This document shows, in pieces, positions 48,863 to 59,451 of a DNA stretch of 64,000 nt. How positions within the stretch are numbered: position 1 is the stretch's first letter; every line of letters begins with the position of its first letter. A program made the translations under genes and the position numbers. A model generated the notes under the pieces. That model searched no databases. It saw nothing but the letters and a program-made list of their open reading frames with translations, and was not told the origin of the DNA. The DNA comes from Clostridium chromiireducens (GTDB lineage Bacteria; Bacillota; Clostridia; Clostridiales; Clostridiaceae), in NCBI RefSeq assembly GCF_002029255.1, contig NZ_MZGT01000014.1, positions 1 through 64,000 of the forward strand, written 5' to 3'.

Positions 48863-50635
48863 TTATATTCTAATTCCAATTACTATTCTATCAAGGCTCG
48901 CAAAATCTTTAATAACTTTTATATCCTCGAAGTTATGTTCTTCCATTAATAATTTTACTGCTTCTCCTTGATTATATCCTATTTCAAATGCTAATATTCC
49001 AGATTGTTTCAGTACATATTGACTTTGGTCAATTATCTTCCTATAAAAATCTAACCCATCTGTTCCACCATCCAAAGCAGTATGAGGCTCATAATTTTTA
49101 ACATCATCCATAAGTTTATCAATCTCTTCTGCCTCTATATATGGGGGATTAGAGACTATGATATCATACATCTTTTTATCTTCTATAGGTTTTTCTAACA
49201 GATCACTCTTTATAAACGCTGCTCTATCTTCCATTTTGTTTTTCTTTATATTTATTAATGATACTTTTTCCGGAATTGGATAGTAATCAATTAAATCCAC
49301 CTTTATATTTTGTCTATAATGAGCTAATGCTATACCAATTGCCCCTGATCCACAACACAAATCACACACTTGCTTTTCTTCATTTTCTCCTATACTTTTT
49401 AACACCTCATCAACTAGTATCTCTGTATCATCTCTTGGAATTAGAACACCTTCCTCAACATGATAGTCAATCCCCATAAACTCACACTTATTTAAAATAT
49501 ATTTAACAGGCATTTTATTTCTACGTTTTTCTATAAATTTAAAATATCTTTCCGCCTTATCTGCACTAACTTCTTCTTCTTTGTGGGTAATTAAATAAAT
49601 TCTGCTCTCTTCTATTATGTTACCTAATAGCAGTTCAGTATCTAATCTTGCTGTATCAATTCCACTTTCCTTTAGAGTAGAGGCTCCAGCATTTATTAAT
49701 TCCTCTATACTTTTATTTGGATCTTTAATTCCTTCTGCCGCTTTTAAAGACGCTATAGCGACTTCTATTTGAGAATCATCAGGTTCCTTAGTCGTTAGCA
49801 ACTGTAATTTAAGACCAGGATAAGCTATTATCTTCGATAAAAGACCATCATCTTTACCAAGCCATTTTATTAGTTCATAACTAATTCCCGTAACAACCGG
49901 TATAAGCACAATTCTAAATAATAATCTTTCAACAATACCTCCCCATCCTGTAAATGAAAAGACTATTATACTAACAAGCATTACTAAGAACAAGAAATTA
50001 GTTCCACATCTTGGATGCAGCCTTGGCTGTTTTCTAACATTTTCAACTGTTAATTCTTCCATTGCTTCATAGCAGAATATAGTTTTATGTTCTGCTCCAT
50101 GATACTGAAATACCCTATAAATATCACTAAGTTTACTGATAAAAAACATATATAGCAAAAGAATAGTAATTCTTATGCCTGCTTCTATTAAATGAAGCAT
50201 TATATTTGAAATTCCTGTTTCTTTAAAAAATGATGCAATCCCTGTTGGTAACGCAACAAAAAGTCCTATAGCAAAAATGAATGAAATAAACATCGTTATT
50301 CCCATTAATACGTCGTTAGCACTTTTCCCTAATTTATTCTCTAACCACTTTTCAAATTTTGATGGCTCCTCATTTTCATCTTCTAAAAATGTGGCAGAAT
50401 AATTTAAAGATTCCATACCCACTTTCATAGATTCTATTAGCACAAAAAAACCTCTAAGAAATGGTATATTTAAAAACGGATATTTCTTTGTTACTGGCCT
50501 ATTATCTTTAAAATCTATTTCTATCTTTCCATTAGGAGTTCTAACAGCTGTTGCTAAGCTTTTACTACCTCTCATCATAACGCCTTCTATAACAGCTTGA
50601 CCTCCAACATCACATCTTCTCATTAATAAAATCAC
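48863..50635 (-). CDS. prmC: Fusion of DUF1385 (YqhQ-like) membrane domain with PrmC methyltransferase
   Basis: One 590-residue reading frame joins two proteins usually separate. Residues 1 to about 300 are a DUF1385 domain (VGGQAVIEGVMMRG near the start, then FYH/GAEHKTIFCYE near 185 and RLHPRCGTNFLFL near 205) with about five TM helices. Residues from about 305 are PrmC: N-terminal helical domain (RLDTELLLGNII), SAM loop VCDLCCGSGAIGIALA near 420 and the catalytic NPPY motif in DIIVSNPPYIE near 492. PrmC methylates the GGQ Gln of RF1/RF2. It precedes prfA on the same strand. The GTG start has a weak site; an ATG at 50623 is an alternative. Confidence 0.93.
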   Translation of the reverse strand: MILLMRRCDVGGQAVIEGVMMRGSKSLATAVRTPNGKIEIDFKDNRPVTKKYPFLNIPFLRGFFVLIESMKVGMESLNYSATFLEDENEEPSKFEKWLENKLGKSANDVLMGITMFISFIFAIGLFVALPTGIASFFKETGISNIMLHLIEAGIRITILLLYMFFISKLSDIYRVFQYHGAEHKTIFCYEAMEELTVENVRKQPRLHPRCGTNFLFLVMLVSIIVFSFTGWGGIVERLLFRIVLIPVVTGISYELIKWLGKDDGLLSKIIAYPGLKLQLLTTKEPDDSQIEVAIASLKAAEGIKDPNKSIEELINAGASTLKESGIDTARLDTELLLGNIIEESRIYLITHKEEEVSADKAERYFKFIEKRRNKMPVKYILNKCEFMGIDYHVEEGVLIPRDDTEILVDEVLKSIGENEEKQVCDLCCGSGAIGIALAHYRQNIKVDLIDYYPIPEKVSLINIKKNKMEDRAAFIKSDLLEKPIEDKKMYDIIVSNPPYIEAEEIDKLMDDVKNYEPHTALDGGTDGLDFYRKIIDQSQYVLKQSGILAFEIGYNQGEAVKLLMEEHNFEDIKVIKDFASLDRIVIGIRI

Positions 50636-50648
50636 TTACTCTCTTTTA

Positions 50649-51233
50649 TTATTTTTCTTTATATTTATAATAACATTCTCCACATAATGATTCATATTCA
50701 ACATTATTTTGTTCATCTATAGCAATCTGTTCACCTTCAAACACAAATCTATTACTTACCTTTCTACCATTAAATATAGCTTTCTTTCCACACGCACATA
50801 TTGTTTTCATTTCTTCTATGCTGTGTGCTAATAATAGCAATCTTTTACTCCCCTCAAACCCATCCATTTTGAAATCCGTCCTAAGTCCATAGCATATTAT
50901 AGGTATATTAATTCTCACTGCTATTTCAAATAATTGGTCTATTTGTTCATGTTTCATAAATTGAACTTCATCTACTAATATACAATCTATGTTTTCACCT
51001 TCGTTTAAATACTTATGTATTATCTCTAAAATATTGTCGTTCTCCGAAATCAATAAATCAACTTGTCTATTTACCCCAAGTCTAGATACAAGTGTATTTC
51101 CACCCTTATTGTCAACTTTAGGTTTTATAATAATCACTTTCATCCCGCGTTCTTCATAATTATAAGCAACTTGCATTAAATGGGTTGACTTACCTGAATT
51201 CATAGCTCCGTATCTAAAATATAATTTGCTCAT
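50649..51233 (-). CDS. tdk: Thymidine kinase
   Basis: Phosphorylates thymidine to dTMP (salvage). The 194-residue type II enzyme has the P-loop FRYGAMNSGKSTHLM (residues 6-20), the DEVQFM motif (near residue 89) and the four zinc cysteines (CACGKKA near 142; CGECYYKY near the C-terminus). Thirteen bp separate it from the prmC fusion start, so it heads the tdk-prmC-prfA operon. Confidence 0.96.
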   Translation of the reverse strand: MSKLYFRYGAMNSGKSTHLMQVAYNYEERGMKVIIIKPKVDNKGGNTLVSRLGVNRQVDLLISENDNILEIIHKYLNEGENIDCILVDEVQFMKHEQIDQLFEIAVRINIPIICYGLRTDFKMDGFEGSKRLLLLAHSIEEMKTICACGKKAIFNGRKVSNRFVFEGEQIAIDEQNNVEYESLCGECYYKYKEK

Positions 51234-51374
51234 CTTTAAAGTACTCTCCTTTTAAAGGTATCATACACGATTATATCATTTAATACTCATCATAAAAAGA
51301 CATTTTTATATTATTTGCATCTATATTTTATCCTATAGATAGCACCTGAAACAATTACTCTTTTTCAAGTAGGA

Positions 51375-51475
51375 AATAACAGCTACAAACTCCTGGACAA
51401 GGTGCCCTCCGAGGGTATAAGCTCAACTAAATTCAGCTGGAGTTAAGACTCCATCTGAAAAGTTTCACTTTATTA
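51375..51475 (+). repeat. Dispersed intergenic hairpin repeat, copy 3
   Basis: GGACAAGGTGCCCTCCGAGG, then GTATAAGCTCAACTAAATTC, then AGCTGGAGT/ACTCCATCT hairpin and GTTTCACTTTATTATT. This is the best-preserved copy. It ends at the -35 box of the rpmE promoter. Confidence 0.7.
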
Positions 51476-51504
51476 TTGACGCTAAATTTCCACTATGCTA
51501 TAAT
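51476..51504 (+). promoter_or_regulatory. Sigma-A promoter of rpmE
   Basis: TTGACG, 17-bp spacer, TATAAT, 60 bp before the rpmE ATG. Confidence 0.8.
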
Positions 51505-51563
51505 CTAATGGTTGTTATTGAATAATTAACATAAGTTTATATAATTGAAAGAGGTGAAAAATA

Positions 51564-51773
51564 ATGAGAGAAGGCATACATCCAGAATACCACCACGAAA
51601 CAGTGGTTAAGTGTGCATGTGGAAACACTTTCACTACTGGTTCTGTTAAAGAAGAACTAAAAGTTGAAATATGCTCTAAATGCCACCCATTCTTCACTGG
51701 TAAACAAAAAATTGTTGACGTTGGTGGAAGAGTTGATAAATTCAACAAGAGATTCAACCTTGGCAGCAAGTAA
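51564..51773 (+). CDS. rpmE: 50S ribosomal protein L31 (zinc-binding type)
   Basis: Component of the 50S central protuberance. The 69-residue protein has the four zinc cysteines in CACGNTF and ICSKCHPF, so it is the C+ form that binds zinc. AGAGGTG precedes the ATG. Promoter and terminator are its own. It lies between tdk and rho, as in Bacillus. Confidence 0.97.
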   Translation: MREGIHPEYHHETVVKCACGNTFTTGSVKEELKVEICSKCHPFFTGKQKIVDVGGRVDKFNKRFNLGSK

Positions 51774-51782
51774 TATCCTTAC

Positions 51783-51808
51783 GGAAAGACAATGTCTTTC
51801 CTTTTTTT
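51783..51808 (+). terminator. Terminator of rpmE
   Basis: GGAAAGAC/GTCTTTCC stem with a T7 run, 10 bp past the stop. Confidence 0.92.
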
Positions 51809-51984
51809 GTTGCATTTTATAAATATGTAAAAAATTTAAATAAGGCTAATTAAAACCTGAACTTTTGCATTAATTAGGTTAATTAACTAACTTTTAATAT
51901 ATTACCATGTATAATTTAGTATTTAAATTGCACAATAGATATGGTAAACTATGTAATATAATACTATTGAAATGAGTGACTTTC

Positions 51985-53091
51985 GTGAAAAAAGTTTTAA
52001 TTTTAACAACATCTACGGGCCAAGGACATAATCAGGCTGCCACTTCTGTAGCAGAATCTTTTAAAAATGCTGGTTACGAAATTACAAAACTTGATTTTCT
52101 AGCTAAGAATAGTAAATTTCTTAATGATATTATTGTAATGGCATATGAAATTTCCGCCGCAAAATTCCCTAGAACTTATGGCTTATTTTACAACTTAACC
52201 GACAACAAATATATTAATAATTTTTTAAAAATTATTTTCTTTATGACTAGAAAGAAAGTTTCAAAAGTAATAGATGAGATACGGCCTGATATAATTATAG
52301 CCACTCACTCTATAAACATCAGTGTTATCTCAGACTTAAAAAAACAAGGATTAAAAACTCCATTCATTTTAGTGGTTACAGATTTTAAAGCTCATTATCT
52401 ATATGTAGATTCCTGTGTTGATGCTTATATAACTGGCAGTAACTATACAAAGCAATCATTAATGAATAGAACTGTGAGTCCTAACAAGATTTATCCTATA
52501 GGTATTCCAATAAGCAATAGGTTTTACACAGAAGTTACTTCTGCCGACACTCTAAAGGATGATGAATATTTTAATATATTACTTATGGGTGGTAGCCTCG
52601 GGCTAAATACCATATTTAAAGTGCTAAAAGAATTATTAAAGAATCCAAAGAAATTAAGAATTACTGTTGTCTGTGGCAAAAATAATCACCTAAAGAATAA
52701 GTTGGTTAAATACTGTCAGGAAAATAATTTTACGAATAAAAAACTTCATATACTAGGTTTTACTCAAGATATTTCTTACCTTATGGATTATTGCGATATA
52801 ATTGTATCAAAACCTGGTGGTTTAACAGTTACAGAATCTATAGTTAAAAATATACCATTAGTGATTCCTTTTGCTATACCCGGACAAGAAAGTGAGAATA
52901 TAGATTTTCTTACAACCGAGGGATATTCAATTTATATAAAAGATTTAAATAAAATTAACGATACAGTGAATCGCTTAATAGATAATCCAGACGAATTAAT
53001 TAACTTAAGACTTAAATTAAAAGAATTATCTTCAACATATTCTTTAACCAAAATAGTCGACATAGCAAACGATTTAATTTCAAATAAATAA
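51985..53091 (+). CDS. Glycosyltransferase of the MGDG synthase / UgtP family
   Basis: Probably transfers a sugar from UDP-glucose or UDP-galactose to diacylglycerol, making membrane glycolipids. The 368-residue GT28-type protein has the N-terminal ILTTSTGQGHNQAATSVAE motif and the C-terminal donor site SYLMDYCDIIVSKPGGLTVTE near 275. No TM segment; it is a peripheral membrane enzyme. The GTG at 51985 was chosen because VKKVLILTT begins the fold; a GTG three codons upstream (51976) is possible. Which sugar is used is not shown. Confidence 0.87.
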   Translation: MKKVLILTTSTGQGHNQAATSVAESFKNAGYEITKLDFLAKNSKFLNDIIVMAYEISAAKFPRTYGLFYNLTDNKYINNFLKIIFFMTRKKVSKVIDEIRPDIIIATHSINISVISDLKKQGLKTPFILVVTDFKAHYLYVDSCVDAYITGSNYTKQSLMNRTVSPNKIYPIGIPISNRFYTEVTSADTLKDDEYFNILLMGGSLGLNTIFKVLKELLKNPKKLRITVVCGKNNHLKNKLVKYCQENNFTNKKLHILGFTQDISYLMDYCDIIVSKPGGLTVTESIVKNIPLVIPFAIPGQESENIDFLTTEGYSIYIKDLNKINDTVNRLIDNPDELINLRLKLKELSSTYSLTKIVDIANDLISNK

Positions 53092-53127
53092 AAAGGGTGA
53101 CCGTAAATCTAACTGGTCATCCTTTTT
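53090..53127. terminator. Bidirectional terminator between the glycosyltransferase gene and rho
   Basis: AAAAAGGGTGACC/GGTCATCCTTTTT stem between convergent genes. Confidence 0.88.
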
Positions 53128-53137
53128 CATTATGTTA

Positions 53138-54577
53138 TTAACTCTTCTTTTGAAAAACATTTACAAATTCTTTATTATCATTAGTCTTAGATAACATATT
53201 GATAAGATTTTCTGTAACACCGTCCGAATTACCATCCTTATACATTGTCTTTCTTATAGAAAATGCTACATCTAACTCCTCTTTGGATAAAATTAAATCT
53301 TCTTTCCTAGTTCCTGATTTATATATATCAATAGCAGGGAAAATTCTTCTTTCTTGTAATCTTCTATCAAGATGAACTTCCATATTTCCTGTACCTTTAA
53401 ACTCTTCAAAAATCATATCATCCATTCTAGAACCTGTCTCAACAAGCGCAGTTGCAAGTATTGTCAAGCTTCCTCCCTCTTCAATTTTTCTTGCAGCTCC
53501 AAAGAATTTCTTAGGCATTATAAGAGCCCCTGGATCAAGACCACCCGACAAAGTTCTACCAGTAGGATTTATTGTCAAATTATAAGCTCTTGATAATCTA
53601 GTTATACTATCCATAAGTATGACAACATCTTTTCCTTGCTCAACCATCCTCTTTGCTCTTTCCAGAACCATTTGAGCTACTTTTGCATGATTTTGTGGTT
53701 CTTCATCAAAAGTTGAATAAACGACATCTCCATTTATAGACCGCTTCATATCCGTAACCTCTTCTGGTCTTTCATCTATAAGTAGTACTATCAGTTTAAC
53801 TTCCGGATAATTTTTAGATATGTTTTGCGCCACCTTTTTTAGCAAAGTAGTCTTTCCTGCTTTAGGTGGTGCTACTATTATTCCTCTTTGCCCTTTACCT
53901 ATTGGGCAAATTATATCCATTAATCTAGATGACAAATCATTTTTGTCGGAAGTCTCTAATCTCAATCTTTCTTTTGGATATATAGGAGTTAAAGTTTCAA
54001 ACGATTTTCTACCTATTGCCTTCTCTGGATGCTCCCCATTAACCTTTTGAACAAACAAAAGTGCTTTAAATTTTTCAGTTTCTTTAGCTTCTCTTACTTT
54101 TCCTTCAACTTCATCCCCTGTTCTTAGATTAAATCTTCTAATTTGAGATGGAGATACATAAATATCATCACTACTGGTCAAATAATTTTTGCATCTTAAG
54201 AAACCAAAACTATTATTTTCTAAAATTTCCAAAATCCCTTTTGCCACATTAGATTCATCTATCATCTCTTTCAAATTTTCTTTTTTCTCTGCAGCTTCAA
54301 TTTTATTTACTTCTTCTCTTGATTCTGAAATTCTATTAACTTTTTCAACTTCCCTAGCGCTATTTTTTTCAGTATTATCTTGAGTTTTTTCTCCAACTTT
54401 AGGAGCTATATTCTCTCTTAATATTGTTCCATCTTTTTTTATAAAATTATTAGAACTCTTTAATATTTCCTCTATAAGTTCATTCTTTTTATATTTAGAT
54501 ATATTTTTAACACCTAAATCTTTAGCAATTTCTTTTAAACTAGTTAAAGTCATGCTTTCATAATCTTGTTTTGTCAA
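53138..54577 (-). CDS. rho: Transcription termination factor Rho
   Basis: Hexameric RNA-dependent ATPase that ends transcription. The 479-residue protein has the N-terminal helical domain ([18 protein letters not shown]), a charged linker of about 70 residues (rich in Glu and Lys), the RNA-binding cold-shock-like domain ([19 protein letters not shown]) and the ATPase core: Walker [18 protein letters not shown] near 240, [10 protein letters not shown], and the Q-loop/R-loop region with SGGLDPGAL. The extra linker makes it longer than E. coli Rho (419), common in Clostridia. Confidence 0.97.
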   Translation of the reverse strand: MTKQDYESMTLTSLKEIAKDLGVKNISKYKKNELIEEILKSSNNFIKKDGTILRENIAPKVGEKTQDNTEKNSAREVEKVNRISESREEVNKIEAAEKKENLKEMIDESNVAKGILEILENNSFGFLRCKNYLTSSDDIYVSPSQIRRFNLRTGDEVEGKVREAKETEKFKALLFVQKVNGEHPEKAIGRKSFETLTPIYPKERLRLETSDKNDLSSRLMDIICPIGKGQRGIIVAPPKAGKTTLLKKVAQNISKNYPEVKLIVLLIDERPEEVTDMKRSINGDVVYSTFDEEPQNHAKVAQMVLERAKRMVEQGKDVVILMDSITRLSRAYNLTINPTGRTLSGGLDPGALIMPKKFFGAARKIEEGGSLTILATALVETGSRMDDMIFEEFKGTGNMEVHLDRRLQERRIFPAIDIYKSGTRKEDLILSKEELDVAFSIRKTMYKDGNSDGVTENLINMLSKTNDNKEFVNVFQKKS

Positions 54578-54793
54578 ATTCGCACCTCCAATTTATAGAT
54601 TATTAATCTATAAAAATCAATTCATTTTAATTATAGTTGTATTGGAAAATTTAATAATAAGATAATCAGATGTGATACAACGCTTTAGAAATATTTTAGA
54701 ATAATATTAAATATTATACGATATCATTTTTGATGTTCTATAAATTTACTAATGTTATAACTTTATTAAGTTAAATATATTATATATAATTTT
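54578..54793. other. Intergenic region upstream of rho
   Basis: AT-rich, with the rho promoter expected but no confident -35/-10 pair picked. Nothing else seen. Confidence 0.45.
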
Positions 54794-54827
54794 GAACTGG
54801 TAAGCTATAAAATAAGTTTACCAGTTC
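54794..54827 (-). terminator. Terminator-like hairpin after pyrG
   Basis: GAACTGGTAA/TTACCAGTTC 10-bp stem about 55 bp past the pyrG stop. Tail is mixed A/T on the minus strand. Confidence 0.6.
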
Positions 54828-54881
54828 ATATAATTATTATGCCTAAAATTATTATATATTAAACATGCATATAAAACAAAT

Positions 54882-56537
<1,656 letters not shown>

Positions 56538-56568
56538 TTATTCGTAAAGTAATGCTATAATGTAAATC

Positions 56569-56592
56569 ACCCCATAAAATATACTATGGGGT
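56569..56592. promoter_or_regulatory. Inverted repeat in the pyrG leader
   Basis: ACCCCAT...ATGGGGT hairpin about 75 bp before the pyrG ATG. It could end the upstream 101-residue gene or take part in pyrG control; the U-tract is poor. Confidence 0.35.
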
Positions 56593-56657
56593 ATTTGTGT
56601 TGCTTAATAACATAGGTATTATAATATCACATATTTATATCAATATCTAGTCTTTTT

Positions 56658-56963
56658 TTATAAATTCGTTATGTCACTCTTTTCTATAGTATTCTCCAGT
56701 TCAAAATACTTTTCTCTAAAAAATCTATTCACAAGTAATTTTTCCTCTGCTATTTTCAAATTACTATTTATGCTTCTAGATGTTTTGATCTTAAGCATTT
56801 CTTTTATCCTACTAGTTTCTAAGCAATTATTATTTTTTAATAATAAAAGTAATATATATTTATTATCTCTATCCTTTAACAGTTCTATAAACTTTTCTTC
56901 ACTAATTTCATAGTAATTGCATATATTTCTTAAAATACTTAAATATTTCAATCTATTTTCCAT
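56658..56963 (-). CDS. Hypothetical helical protein, 101 residues
   Basis: I do not recognise this protein. It looks wholly alpha-helical and charged, with a stretch that could be a helix-turn-helix (CLETSRIKEMLKIKTSRSIN). No signal or membrane segment. GGAGGGAT precedes the ATG. It lies between the DUF1934 gene and pyrG on the same strand. Confidence 0.55.
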   Translation of the reverse strand: MENRLKYLSILRNICNYYEISEEKFIELLKDRDNKYILLLLLKNNNCLETSRIKEMLKIKTSRSINSNLKIAEEKLLVNRFFREKYFELENTIEKSDITNL

Positions 56964-57066
56964 AATTATCCCTCCATTTCAAATTATATCCTTATAGTTG
57001 TAAACTAATCAGTTTAAATATATCTTTTTATTATATTGAAAAGGAGGTTATTAAGTATCCTATAAT

Positions 57067-57483
57067 TTACTGTACTTTTATTTCAATTGATAAATTAGTC
57101 TTTAATGCAGGTTGTCCACCAATTTCTAAGGCATACATTGTATTTATTATTCCACCTTCTTCATCAACATTAATCTCTAATTTTTTAGTATCTATTTTTA
57201 TTTCCATTACCCCATAAGGTGTTTTGTATAAAGATACAGTCTTTTGCCTATCTTTAAATTCCATCTTAGTTTCTGTCGTCCCTTCTCTTATTAAATCGAA
57301 GGAATCTTCTCTTATTATTATAATAGTTTTGGTACCTTCCATACCTGATAATTTTGTCTCCTCATATTCTACTCTAAATCCGTCTTCTGTTTCATAAAAT
57401 TCCCCAGGCGTCACTACTCCTATTAAATCTTCTTCATCATTTAAAACAGCACTATCAACAGTTATAATTGCTTTTTTATTCAT
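57067..57483 (-). CDS. DUF1934 (YwiB-like) beta-barrel protein
   Basis: A 138-residue protein of the DUF1934 family, a lipocalin-like small barrel of unknown function. Strands alternate with polar turns: GEFYETEDGFRVEYEETKLSGMEG, then TKTIIIIREDSFDLIREG and QKTVSLYKTPYGVMEIKI. The ATG at 57483 follows GGAGGCCGAG; a longer frame upstream has no family resemblance. In Bacillus, ywiB lies near argS/rpoE. Here it is next to spoIIR. Confidence 0.7.
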   Translation of the reverse strand: MNKKAIITVDSAVLNDEEDLIGVVTPGEFYETEDGFRVEYEETKLSGMEGTKTIIIIREDSFDLIREGTTETKMEFKDRQKTVSLYKTPYGVMEIKIDTKKLEINVDEEGGIINTMYALEIGGQPALKTNLSIEIKVQ

Positions 57484-57577
57484 ATACTCGGCCTCCGATT
57501 TTTTATACATATATTTTTCATTAGCATAATACTTAAACTGACATTTCAATCTTATTTCACATTATTCTATTAATTTA

Positions 57578-57604
57578 TTTTGTACTATTACACATAGTAC
57601 AAAA
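57578..57604 (-). terminator. Hairpin after spoIIR
   Basis: TTTTGTACTA/TAGTACAAAA stem about 45 bp past the spoIIR stop. Confidence 0.55.
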
Positions 57605-57650
57605 ACTTGTCCAGTTTTTTATATTGAACTCTTTCGTCTTCTTATTCCAT

Positions 57651-58385
57651 TTAATTAAATATCTCTTTAAGTACCTCTAAAATTTTAAATTTTATTTGTA
57701 TATTATTATTTCCTTCTTTATTTGCTTCTTCTGTTTTATCTAAATTTACTTCTTCGGCTCTATTTTTTTTACCATCGCTCACCTTTATCTTTTCCTCTGT
57801 TTTATCATATTCAACTTGGGCTTTGGATTCATCAACAAAGCATAATGGCGGAAACATCACACACCACCAATTTCTACCCTGTCCACTTCCTATGATTATC
57901 CTAAAAGCTTCATAATTTCCTTGTGGCAAGGTAATGTTCCCATAGGATTTATCCGGAAAATTTTCTCTAGATAATTCAACTTTCACATCATATTTATAAT
58001 TATTATTTTTAATCACTTCTTCAGCTATCTTTTTTACATCCTGCATCTTATCTTTTATGATCTCTCTAGACTCATCTAAAGATTCCGAAGAATTTAAATA
58101 AGGATATAAATAATCTATAACTTTATTTTTCACTTCTATTTTTAATTTTTGATCATCATCATTATCGCTATTAGCTATAACATGAAATCTTATTAATGAG
58201 TCCTTAACTTCATTATAATCTAGCATTCTTACATTATCTTGAGTTTCAGCTCTACTTAGCATTCCAAAAGCACTACTTTCAAGATCTTTATTTGCTCCAA
58301 CACTTGTACACCCGCTAAATATACTTACAATTGAACACAATACAATTATATATACTAATCTTCTTAATCTTAAATATCTTTTCAT
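57651..58385 (-). CDS. spoIIR: Stage II sporulation protein R
   Basis: Secreted forespore signal that triggers SpoIIGA to process pro-sigma-E in the mother cell. The 244-residue product has a signal helix (LVYIIVLCSIVSIFSGC), possibly with a lipobox Cys, and the family core DSLIRFHVIANSDNDDDQKLKIEVKN near 63 (in shorter pieces) and NYEAFRIIIGSGQGRNWWCV near 160, then PPLCFVDESKA. The ATG at 58385 follows GGGGG. A sigma-F-like promoter lies at 58408-58436. Confidence 0.95.
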   Translation of the reverse strand: MKRYLRLRRLVYIIVLCSIVSIFSGCTSVGANKDLESSAFGMLSRAETQDNVRMLDYNEVKDSLIRFHVIANSDNDDDQKLKIEVKNKVIDYLYPYLNSSESLDESREIIKDKMQDVKKIAEEVIKNNNYKYDVKVELSRENFPDKSYGNITLPQGNYEAFRIIIGSGQGRNWWCVMFPPLCFVDESKAQVEYDKTEEKIKVSDGKKNRAEEVNLDKTEEANKEGNNNIQIKFKILEVLKEIFN

Positions 58386-58407
58386 AAACAAACCCCCTTG
58401 TAGTTCA

Positions 58408-58436
58408 AAGTATTACCACTTGGAGGCTTTTTATAC
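58408..58436 (-). promoter_or_regulatory. Sigma-F-like promoter of spoIIR
   Basis: Minus-strand GTATA, 14-bp spacer, GGTAATACTT, close to the forespore consensus and with the same spacing as the spoIIQ promoter. Confidence 0.6.
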
Positions 58437-58447
58437 ATTTTTTCAAG

Positions 58448-59290
58448 TTAAATTGTTCTTGTTATAAATACATCTTTATACTTCTTCTTCATATTATCAT
58501 AACACATTTGCGCTTTTAGCATATCATCAAAGAAAGCAAAAACAGTAGGACCACTACCACTCATCATAGTACCAATGGCACCATTCAGTATAGTTTCCTC
58601 TTTAATATTAGAAATAATTTTATGCTTCTTCAGAGTTACATTTTCTAATAAGTTTTTCATATTATTGGCGATAAAATAAATATCATCATTTTCTATAGCT
58701 TCTATTAACTCCTTTATCCTAGGATGAAAAACAACTTTGGATAAATCAAAACTCTTATACACCTCTTTAGTCGAAACTCCAAAAGGCGGTTTTATTAAAA
58801 CTAAAATCTTATTCTGAAAGCTTTTTAAGTTTGTAATTTTCTCACCAATGCCTTCACATAATGCTGTTCCACCACTAATACAGTACGGAACATCTGCACC
58901 TAACTTTAATCCTAACTCTTTTAGCTCATTATTATTTGCATTAATATTAAATAACTTATTCATAATTTTTAGAACTCCCGATGCATCAGTGCTTCCTCCC
59001 GCTAGTCCAGCTGATACAGGAATGTTTTTTATTATATTTATATTAACTCCTTCATCAATAGAATAAGTTTCCTTAAATAATCTTGCTGCTTTATATGCTA
59101 AATTTCTTTCATCTGTAGGAACATAATGCTTGTTACAAGTTATATTTATCCCTGACTCACACTTCTCTACTTCAATTATGTCATATAAATCTATAGTCTG
59201 CATTATCATTCGTAATAAATGATATCCATCTTCTCTTTTCCCCACAACATCTAAGGCGATATTTATTTTTGCATAAGCCTTAATCCTCAT
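58448..59290 (-). CDS. ispE: 4-diphosphocytidyl-2-C-methyl-D-erythritol kinase
   Basis: Fourth-step kinase of the MEP isoprenoid pathway. The 280-residue GHMP kinase has KAYAKINIALDVVGKREDGYH at the start (in two parts), the ATP motif IPVSAGLAGGSTDASGVL near 90 and the C-terminal GTMMSGSGPTVFAFF. The ATG at 59290 follows GGAGATAT. It is upstream of spoIIR and downstream of cphA. Confidence 0.96.
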   Translation of the reverse strand: MRIKAYAKINIALDVVGKREDGYHLLRMIMQTIDLYDIIEVEKCESGINITCNKHYVPTDERNLAYKAARLFKETYSIDEGVNINIIKNIPVSAGLAGGSTDASGVLKIMNKLFNINANNNELKELGLKLGADVPYCISGGTALCEGIGEKITNLKSFQNKILVLIKPPFGVSTKEVYKSFDLSKVVFHPRIKELIEAIENDDIYFIANNMKNLLENVTLKKHKIISNIKEETILNGAIGTMMSGSGPTVFAFFDDMLKAQMCYDNMKKKYKDVFITRTI

Positions 59291-59401
59291 TTTATATATC
59301 TCCTCTGCACATTTTAACAATATTCTATCATAGCTAAAAAATCTTGTCTAATAAGTTATTTAAAAAAGGCTCATTATGCATTCATTGAGATATTGGGGTA
59401 T

Positions 59402-59431
59402 ATACTTTATGCTTAATAAAGCATAAAGTAT
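59402..59431. terminator. Perfect inverted repeat after cphA
   Basis: ATACTTTATGCTT/AAGCATAAAGTAT with an AATA loop, 20 bp past the cphA stop. No T-run, so its termination role is uncertain. Confidence 0.5.
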
Positions 59432-59451
59432 TGTTCCTTATTAAATTCAAG

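Noticed and set aside
51515-51769. 84-codon minus-strand frame opposite rpmE
   Set aside because: Antisense of a conserved ribosomal protein gene.
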